From assembly GCF_031626495.1 (NCBI RefSeq), contig NZ_JAMQOJ010000001.1:806001-870000 (forward strand): 64,000 nucleotides of DNA, in the 5' to 3' direction. Position 1 is the stretch's first letter. The number at the start of each line of letters is the position of its first letter. The translations under genes were made by a program, and so were the position numbers. A model generated the notes under the pieces. The model saw nothing but the letters and a program-made list of their open reading frames with translations. It made no database searches and had not been told where the DNA came from. Below are positions 58,993 to 64,000 of this stretch, piece by piece. This DNA is from Natrinema sp031626495 (lineage in GTDB: Archaea; Halobacteriota; Halobacteria; Halobacteriales; Natrialbaceae).

Positions 58993-59163
58993 TCAGGGTT
59001 GGGTCGCCTCGTACGCCTCCTCGACGTTCGCGAGGACGCGGTGGATCGGTAGGGTCAGCCCGGCCTGTCGGGCGGCGATCGCGAGCGGCATCGCGACGAT
59101 GCCGATCACGATACATAGCTGGTACAGGGCGAACAGGGTCGCGTGGTACACGCGGGATATCAT
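58993..59163 (-). CDS. Small membrane protein (56 residues)
   Basis: A 57-codon frame on the minus strand too short for common ORF filters. It reads MISRVYHATLFALYQLCIVI (first helix), continues to a second hydrophobic part ending AMPLAIAARQAG, and finishes with an amphipathic tail LPIHRVLANVEEAYEATQP. GGATATATAAG at 59191-59201 on plus gives a TATA box about 33 bp before ATG. A small haloarchaeal membrane-protein family is likely. Another frame over the same DNA is Arg/Pro-rich and not credible. Confidence 0.72.
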   Translation of the reverse strand: MISRVYHATLFALYQLCIVIGIVAMPLAIAARQAGLTLPIHRVLANVEEAYEATQP

Positions 59164-59504
59164 CTGCGTTCAGCCGTGCCCAGACGGAGGGGATATATAA
59201 GCCTTCTTGAAAAAATAATTTCATCATTATCTATCGCTCTCAATCGGGTCGCCGCCTGCTTGCGATTCAAGTTCGCTTTCGATGAGCGCAACTGGAGGCG
59301 CACTCGAGTCGATGTACGGCTATGGTGGCGGCAATCGACCGGCGGATTTCCCGTAAGTTATGGGCATTATTCGATTCACGTGCGCACCGGCGAACCGGCG
59401 GCGCGCGCCTGTGAGGCCGTCACGGCCGCCGTGTGAACACGGCTCAGTGGCGATGGACGGCGGCGAACCGCAAAGCAGGAAACCCCCCGGACCGACCATT
59501 ACGT
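59164..59504. other. 341-bp intergenic region
   Basis: Left end carries the TATA box of the small membrane-protein gene. The rest shows only short palindromes (CACGGCCGCCGTG near 59425) and no protein-like frame. Confidence 0.5.
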
Positions 59505-59858
59505 ATGAGCAACTACCTCGTCGCGATGGAGGCGGCATGGCTCGTTCGTGACGTCGAGGAGATCGACGACGCGATCGGTGTCGCCGTCAGCGAAGCCGGG
59601 AAGCGACTCAACAGCGAAGACATGGACTACGTCGAAGTCGAGGTCGGTGCGACGGGCTGTCCGGCCTGCGGCGAGCCGTTCGACTCCGCGTTTATCGCCG
59701 CCGACACCGCGCTCGTCGGCCTCGGCCTCGAGATGGAGGTCTTCAACGCCGACGGCGAGGAACACGCCTCCCGAATCGCGAAAAGCGAGGTCGGCGGCGC
59801 GTTGCGGGACGTGCCGCTGTCGGTCGTCGAGGTCGCCGAGGTTCCGGACGAGGACTGA
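59505..59858 (+). CDS. UPF0212/DUF555 family protein
   Basis: 117 residues: MSNYLVAMEAAWLVRDVEEI, VSEAGKRLNSE, and a zinc-like CPACGEPFDSA motif, typical of archaeal DUF555 proteins, ending VVEVAEVPDED. Cytosolic; role unknown. The ATG at 59505 is the conserved start. It precedes the XRE-CBS gene by 60 bp and may be co-transcribed, but the latter has its own TATA box. Confidence 0.9.
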   Translation: MSNYLVAMEAAWLVRDVEEIDDAIGVAVSEAGKRLNSEDMDYVEVEVGATGCPACGEPFDSAFIAADTALVGLGLEMEVFNADGEEHASRIAKSEVGGALRDVPLSVVEVAEVPDED

Positions 59859-59918
59859 TACGAGGCGGGCGCGCGATCGACCCAAAGCTCTTTCTATAAC
59901 CCTCGGTTATTTAGTCAC

Positions 59919-60458
59919 ATGGAACTCCCGACGCCCGCTGACCTCCGGCAGCGCCGTACCGAGCTCGGGCTCACCCAGAGCGAACTCGCGGACAAAGCAG
60001 ACGTCTCACAGCCGCTGATCGCCCGTATCGAGGGCGGCGACGTCGACCCGCGCCTGTCGACGCTCCGCCGGATCGTCAACGCCTTAGAGAAGGCCGAGAG
60101 CGACGTGATCCGCGCTGCGGACCTGATGAACGAGGCCGTCGTCAGCGTCGCCCCCGACGATCCGGTCAGCGAGGCCGCCCGCGAGATGGAGGAGGAGGCC
60201 TACTCGCAGTTGGCCGTCATCCAGGACGGCATTCCGGTCGGCTCGATCAGCCAGACCGATCTGGTCCACCTCGACTCCGAGGACCGCGACGAACCCGTCG
60301 AGGAACACATGAGCGAGAGTTTCCCGACCGTCTCGAAGGACGCGACGTTAGACGAGATCAGTAACCTGCTCGAGCACTACAAGGCCGTGATGATCACCGA
60401 AGCCGGCGAGACCGTCGGCATCATCACCGAGGCGGACATCGCCGCGCGGCTGTCCTGA
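59919..60458 (+). CDS. XRE-HTH regulator with CBS pair
   Basis: 179 residues: N-terminal XRE helix-turn-helix (about 8-60, LTQSELADKADVSQPLIARI), then two CBS domains (about 66-118, 124-178) typical of nucleotide-binding Bateman modules. Binding of an adenine nucleotide could switch DNA binding. TATA-like TATAAC at 59895-59900 is about 22 bp upstream, so leaderless. Regulon unknown. Confidence 0.9.
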   Translation: MELPTPADLRQRRTELGLTQSELADKADVSQPLIARIEGGDVDPRLSTLRRIVNALEKAESDVIRAADLMNEAVVSVAPDDPVSEAAREMEEEAYSQLAVIQDGIPVGSISQTDLVHLDSEDRDEPVEEHMSESFPTVSKDATLDEISNLLEHYKAVMITEAGETVGIITEADIAARLS

Positions 60459-60603
60459 TCGGCCGATACCGTTCGCGGCGACTTCGGTTCGCACCGGTCG
60501 ATTACGCTCCCGTCTCGAGCTACTTCGCGCGAACGGTCGTACCGAGTCGCTGGGAATCGCGCGGTGTGTATTCCGTCCGGGCCGACTAGTCTTCGCTAGA
60601 ACG

Positions 60604-60846
60604 ATGGACTACTACGATCGGCTCCTCGGCGGGATGGTAGCGTCCCTGCTACTCGGGTTCGCCGCCGGCCAGCACGCCGCTGTCGACGTCTATTACGGGC
60701 TCTTCGGCGGCGCGCTCGTGGCGACGCTGTTCCTGTGGGACGCGGTCGTCCGCAACCCGCCGGCTCCCGCGACCGATCCCCGTCACGCGGCCGCGGCCGT
60801 CGTCTGGCACAGTGGGTTAGTCATCTATCTGGTCACGCTCTTGTGA
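60604..60846 (+). CDS. Small membrane protein, unknown
   Basis: 80 residues with three hydrophobic stretches (GMVASLLLGFAAGQHA, LFGGALVATLFLWDAVV, AAAVVWHSGLVIYLVTLL). Two His residues are near helix ends. No function recognised. It converges on the regulator at 60889. Confidence 0.7.
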   Translation: MDYYDRLLGGMVASLLLGFAAGQHAAVDVYYGLFGGALVATLFLWDAVVRNPPAPATDPRHAAAAVVWHSGLVIYLVTLL

Positions 60847-60888
60847 ACGCGACCGAGCTTCCGCTGGCAGCCGTTTGCGAGTGGGCTG

Positions 60889-61305
60889 CTAGCCGTCGAG
60901 GTCCGGACGGGGAGCGTTCTCGTATCTGACCATCTTTTCCGATTTATCGGAAATCGTCTCGTAGATTCGCTGCAGGGTCTCCTCCGCGGCGAGCAGGTTG
61001 TGATCCTCGAGGAACGCCCGCCCCTCGTCGGTCAGCCGGTAGAATTTCCAGGGGTAGCCCTGTCGACGCTCGTCCTCGGGCAGCGCGACCGCCTCGACGA
61101 CGCCGGCGTCGATCAGCTTCTGGACGTGCTTGTAGACCGTCGCCTCGCTCACGCTCGGGTTGAGTTGCTCGAGTTCGTACAGCGACGGCAGTCCCTCGGG
61201 GTGTTGCAGGATGTTGGCGAGGATCGCGAACCGCGTCTCCTGGGTGACGAAGTGGACGAGTTCGCGCGCGTTTGCCCCCTCCGGCGTCCCCACGTCGGTA
61301 CTCAT
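60889..61305 (-). CDS. Winged-helix transcriptional regulator (PadR/ArsR-like)
   Basis: 138 residues: wHTH (about 15-105) with helix TRFAILANILQHPEGLPSL, recognition helix VSEATVYKHVQKLIDAG, wing LPEDERRQGYPWKFYRLTDEG, then a dimerisation helix. No effector domain. ATG 61305 is preferred to an upstream extension to 61356. Function of the regulon unknown. Confidence 0.85.
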   Translation of the reverse strand: MSTDVGTPEGANARELVHFVTQETRFAILANILQHPEGLPSLYELEQLNPSVSEATVYKHVQKLIDAGVVEAVALPEDERRQGYPWKFYRLTDEGRAFLEDHNLLAAEETLQRIYETISDKSEKMVRYENAPRPDLDG

Positions 61306-61449
61306 ACGAGCCGATACGGAGCGCAGCGCCAAGTAGTTTACCCTGGAGTAAACCACCGGGTGAACACTCGAGCGAGCGCCTCGACGGGTATCGGAAGAAT
61401 CGGAAACGGGACGGTAACGACTATCCGTAATTCACGATAACTGGTTCGT

Positions 61450-61995
61450 ATGACCGACGACGATCCGCCGGAGCCGGACGAGGTGTTGGCGAGCGCGACG
61501 GAGCGACTCGAGGCCGCGGAGCTCTCGCTGTCGGACAACGAGGAACTCCTCCACGCGCTGAGCGAACTCCGGCCGCTCTACGAGACGGACCGGTCGTATT
61601 TCGTTCTCGGCAACTACGACCGGGAGCCGATCCGCCGGCTGAACCTGGTCGTCGACCGCCTGAACCGCCGGCCGGACGCCTACGCGTTCCGGATGGTCGA
61701 CGTTCGCGGCGAGTGGGACAACGGGATCCAGAAGTTCTGTCTGCTGGCCGATCTGGTCACCCACATCGTCGGCGTCGCGGAGCGCGAGCCGAGCGGCTTC
61801 CTCGTCGAGCAGGGGCTGCTCGCCGGGACGACGGAGTACTTCGAAAAGACCCACGTCCTCAAACGCGAGTACGAGGACGACCGGGCGTTCGACTGGATGC
61901 AGGACGGCGTCTTCGACCTGCTCGAGGACGAGGAGCGGTTGCATCGGTGGGAGACCGAAGCCGACCTCGTCGAGGCCGCCGAAGCGCTGCCGTGA
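61450..61995 (+). CDS. Conserved hypothetical protein, helical
   Basis: 181 residues, acidic and largely helical: ATERLEAAELSLSDNEELLH, YFVLGNYDREPIRRLNLVVD, GEWDNGIQKFCLLADLVTH. No metal site or membrane helix. Strong codon bias supports it. It converges on the Bat-type regulator. Confidence 0.65.
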   Translation: MTDDDPPEPDEVLASATERLEAAELSLSDNEELLHALSELRPLYETDRSYFVLGNYDREPIRRLNLVVDRLNRRPDAYAFRMVDVRGEWDNGIQKFCLLADLVTHIVGVAEREPSGFLVEQGLLAGTTEYFEKTHVLKREYEDDRAFDWMQDGVFDLLEDEERLHRWETEADLVEAAEALP

Positions 61996-62017
61996 ACCGG
62001 TCGAGCGAGACGGACGA

Positions 62018-62674
62018 TTACGCGTCGAACAGGGACGTGAACACCGTCGATTCGGCCTTCTGGAGGTGTTCCGCCGCGGTCGCCGTCGCGCAGTCGAGTT
62101 CGCGAGCCACGTCTTCGGTCGTCGCCGTCCGGGGGACGTCGTAGTAGCCGAGCTCGAACGCGGCCACGACCGCTTCCCGTTGTCGTTCGGACAGTCGGCC
62201 GACGACGCTGTCGGTGGCGACGCGCTTGCCGCCGACCTGCTCGAGGGTCACGCCGACGCCGTCGGGGACGCCGTCGACTGCGGCCTGAATGTCGGCCTCC
62301 GTCCCGACGATACTGAACGTGTTCGTCCCGTCGTCGTTGCACTCGATCGGTGGCACCGTCATGAGGCTGCCACGGGTGAAGTTCTCGAACAGCGAGCGTG
62401 CGGCCGTCGAGACCTCCCCCTCGAGAAAGCAGTAACACGCCCGGTCCGTGATCGGGAGCACCTCGTAATCCGAGACCATCGAACTCTCGGCGAGTTCGCG
62501 CTCGAATCGGCGGTACTCGCCCTCGAGGCGGAACAGAAAGCCGGTCGGCGGGTCGGAGACGTTCCAGTTGACGATCCGCGCGCGCTCTATGTAGTCGGCC
62601 CCGCCTGCGAGCCGTTCGTAGATCGGCGGCGCATAGGCGCCCCGCGGGTCCAGCGTGATGCGGACGCGTTTCAT
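62018..62674 (-). CDS. Bat-type HTH-10 regulator
   Basis: 218 residues. C-terminal HTH_10 domain (about 163-215: LSERQREAVVAAFELGYYDV, then ATAAEHLQKAEST). The N-terminal sensor half (1-155) is the usual beta-rich module of Bat-type regulators with no Cys cluster, unlike the regulator at 255. Target unknown. Confidence 0.85.
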   Translation of the reverse strand: MKRVRITLDPRGAYAPPIYERLAGGADYIERARIVNWNVSDPPTGFLFRLEGEYRRFERELAESSMVSDYEVLPITDRACYCFLEGEVSTAARSLFENFTRGSLMTVPPIECNDDGTNTFSIVGTEADIQAAVDGVPDGVGVTLEQVGGKRVATDSVVGRLSERQREAVVAAFELGYYDVPRTATTEDVARELDCATATAAEHLQKAESTVFTSLFDA

Positions 62675-62808
62675 GAAATCGCGTTCGAACAGGGGAGCAA
62701 AAGGATTTGTTCCGGACGGCCGTCATCGGCGCTGCCCACATCACGGCCATAAACCCACCCGAACGGTTCGGCCGAATCGATTCCTCCCCGGCGGCCGTTC
62801 GGACGCGT

Positions 62809-63033
62809 ATGCAGCGAAACGTCGGCGGACTCGATCGAATCGTCAGGGGCGTCCTGGGAACGTGGCTGCTCGTCGTCGCCGGTGCGGCGGTGCTTTCCGG
62901 TCGGCGCACCACCGCCGTCGCGACGGCGATCGCGGGATCGGGCCTGCTGGTCAACGCGGTGACCCGGTTCTGCGGCGGCAACTTCCTCCTCGGAATCGAT
63001 ACGACCGAGACGTCGTCTTGCTCGTGCGAGTGA
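62809..63033 (+). CDS. YgaP/DUF2892-type small membrane protein
   Basis: 74 residues: MQRNVGGLDRIVRGVLGTWL start, two helices, NAVTRFCGGNFLLGID (the DUF2892 signature with C), then a CSC tail (TSSCSCE). ATG 62809 is chosen because the DUF2892 start lies there. Some relatives carry rhodanese domains and sulfur or metal links; here only the membrane part exists. Confidence 0.82.
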   Translation: MQRNVGGLDRIVRGVLGTWLLVVAGAAVLSGRRTTAVATAIAGSGLLVNAVTRFCGGNFLLGIDTTETSSCSCE

Positions 63034-63086
63034 CGGTCGGGTGAACCGCCAATCGTTCTAGCGACTGGAAGCGGCCGCCAAACGGA

Positions 63087-64000
63087 TCAGCTATGGCCGG
63101 ACACCGGCACCGGTTCGTAGGGCGCCTCGAGGTACTCCATCTCGGAATCGGAGAGATCGATCTCGAGCGCCTCGACGGCCTGCTCCAGGTGTTCGACGCT
63201 GGTCGTGCCGACGATGGGTGCGTCGACCCAGTCCTTGTGGAGCAGCCACGCGAGGGCGATCTGGGCCATCGTGACGCCCTTGTCGTCGGCCACTTCCGCG
63301 ACGCGCTCGTTGATCTCCGGACCACCGCCCTCGCGGTAGGGGTGTTCGTAGAGGTACTCTTCCGACTCGCCGCGCGTCGTCGCGTCGATTTCCTCGTGCG
63401 GTCGCGTCAGGTAGCCGCGAGCCAGGGGCGACCACGGGATGACGCCCACGTTCTCCCTGTCGCACAGCGGCAGCATCTCGCGTTCCTCCTCCCGGTAGGT
63501 GAGGTTGTAGTGGTTCTGCATCGTCTGGAACCGCTCGAGTCCCAGCGAGTCGCTCGTGTGCAGGGCGTCGGCGAACTCGTGGGCCCACATCGAGGACGCA
63601 CCGACGTACCGCGCGTGGCCCCGGCGAACGGCGTCGTCGAGCGCTCGCAGCGTCGTTTCGATCGGCGTGTTGTGATCCAGTCGGTGGATCTGATAGAGGT
63701 CGATCGTGTCCATTCCCAGCCGCTCTCGGCTGGCCGCCAGTTCCTGCTCGATCGCCTTCCGGGAGAGTCCGCCGGAGTTCGGATCGTCCTCGCGCATCCG
63801 GAAGAACCCCTTCGTCGCGACGACCGACTCCTCGCGGTGGCCCTCGAGGGCCTCGCCGAGGACGCGCTCGGACTCGCCCATCGAGTACATGTTCGCGGTA
63901 TCGAAGAAGTTGATCCCCAGGTCGATCGCGCGGTCGATGATCTTCTGGCTCTCCTCGTCGTCTAACACCCACTCGCGCCAGTCGCTCGAGCCGAAACTCA
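63087..64000 (-). CDS. Aldo/keto reductase, N-terminus cut by window edge
   Basis: The frame is open to the window edge; the visible 304 residues begin GSSDWREWVLDDEESQKIID. NADPH-dependent TIM-barrel reductase: GINFFDTANMYSMG (Asp/Tyr of the tetrad), GHREESVVATKGFF (Lys), DLYQIHRLDHNTPIE (His) and the C-terminal NADP region (LHKDWVDAPIVGTTSVEHLE). An internal methionine at 63968 is not the start. Substrate unknown, likely an aldehyde or sugar. Confidence 0.9.
   Translation of the reverse strand, partial: SFGSSDWREWVLDDEESQKIIDRAIDLGINFFDTANMYSMGESERVLGEALEGHREESVVATKGFFRMREDDPNSGGLSRKAIEQELAASRERLGMDTIDLYQIHRLDHNTPIETTLRALDDAVRRGHARYVGASSMWAHEFADALHTSDSLGLERFQTMQNHYNLTYREEEREMLPLCDRENVGVIPWSPLARGYLTRPHEEIDATTRGESEEYLYEHPYREGGGPEINERVAEVADDKGVTMAQIALAWLLHKDWVDAPIVGTTSVEHLEQAVEALEIDLSDSEMEYLEAPYEPVPVSGHS

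Overview
The window is chromosomal DNA of a halophilic archaeon (class Halobacteria), probably a Natrialbaceae-type genus; that level is inference. Support comes from high GC, very acidic proteins (frequent DDD/EE runs), archaeal TATA boxes about 25-30 nt upstream of start codons (leaderless mRNAs), Bat-type HTH regulators, a HalX response regulator, a proteasome beta subunit, GTP cyclohydrolase III and a complete methylaspartate-cycle cluster. No rRNA, CRISPR array, intact insertion sequence or phage module was found. Two tRNA genes are present, Thr(UGU) and Ser(UGA), both on the minus strand.

Layout. 0-3 kb: a metal P-type ATPase (cut by the window edge) behind a Cys-rich Bat-type regulator, a small secreted-looking protein, and a twice-frameshifted CPBP protease. 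3-10.4 kb: two acyl-CoA dehydrogenases and a fused 3-hydroxyacyl-CoA dehydrogenase/enoyl-CoA hydratase around a HalX regulator and a histidine kinase. 10.4-15.5 kb: a membrane protein with a possible ATT start, a cupin, NikR, a creatininase-family enzyme and a small-conductance-type channel. 15.5-23.4 kb: a very large PAS/GAF histidine kinase, an HTTM membrane protein, an exported CARDB-type protein and a universal stress protein. 23.5-28.9 kb: an acyl-CoA ligase/crotonase operon, a dUTPase-like protein, an O-methyltransferase and a DUF2071 protein. 29-39.6 kb: tRNA-Thr, phosphoglycerate kinase, a CBS protein, GTP cyclohydrolase III, another histidine kinase, a beta-CASP-like metallohydrolase, a Tat-exported protein and small regulators. 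39.8-46.5 kb: the methylaspartate-cycle genes mct, glmS, glmE, mal, mch and the beta-methylmalyl-CoA lyase. 46.7-50.2 kb: a locus of surface or membrane proteins built around a membrane-tethered winged-helix protein. 50.2-64 kb: tRNA-Ser with partial duplications, DNA repair and Fe-S assembly genes, an eIF2B-like protein, a ThuA/Gfo-Idh-MocA divergent pair, the proteasome beta subunit and several regulators, ending in an aldo/keto reductase cut by the window edge.

How the genes fit together. Acyl-CoA ligase, two acyl-CoA dehydrogenases, the HCD/ECH fusion and a crotonase make acetyl-CoA from acyl chains, and the methylaspartate cycle turns acetyl-CoA into malate in haloarchaea lacking the glyoxylate shunt. 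The window therefore reads as fatty-acid and acetate assimilation genes interspersed with three large sensor kinases. The least explained system is at 46.7-50.2 kb: a membrane-anchored transcription factor with an outward domain, a divergent PepSY-like exported protein, and a PGF-CTERM-type protein carrying the same outward domain. The intergenic space there holds GCAA motifs at 10-bp steps.
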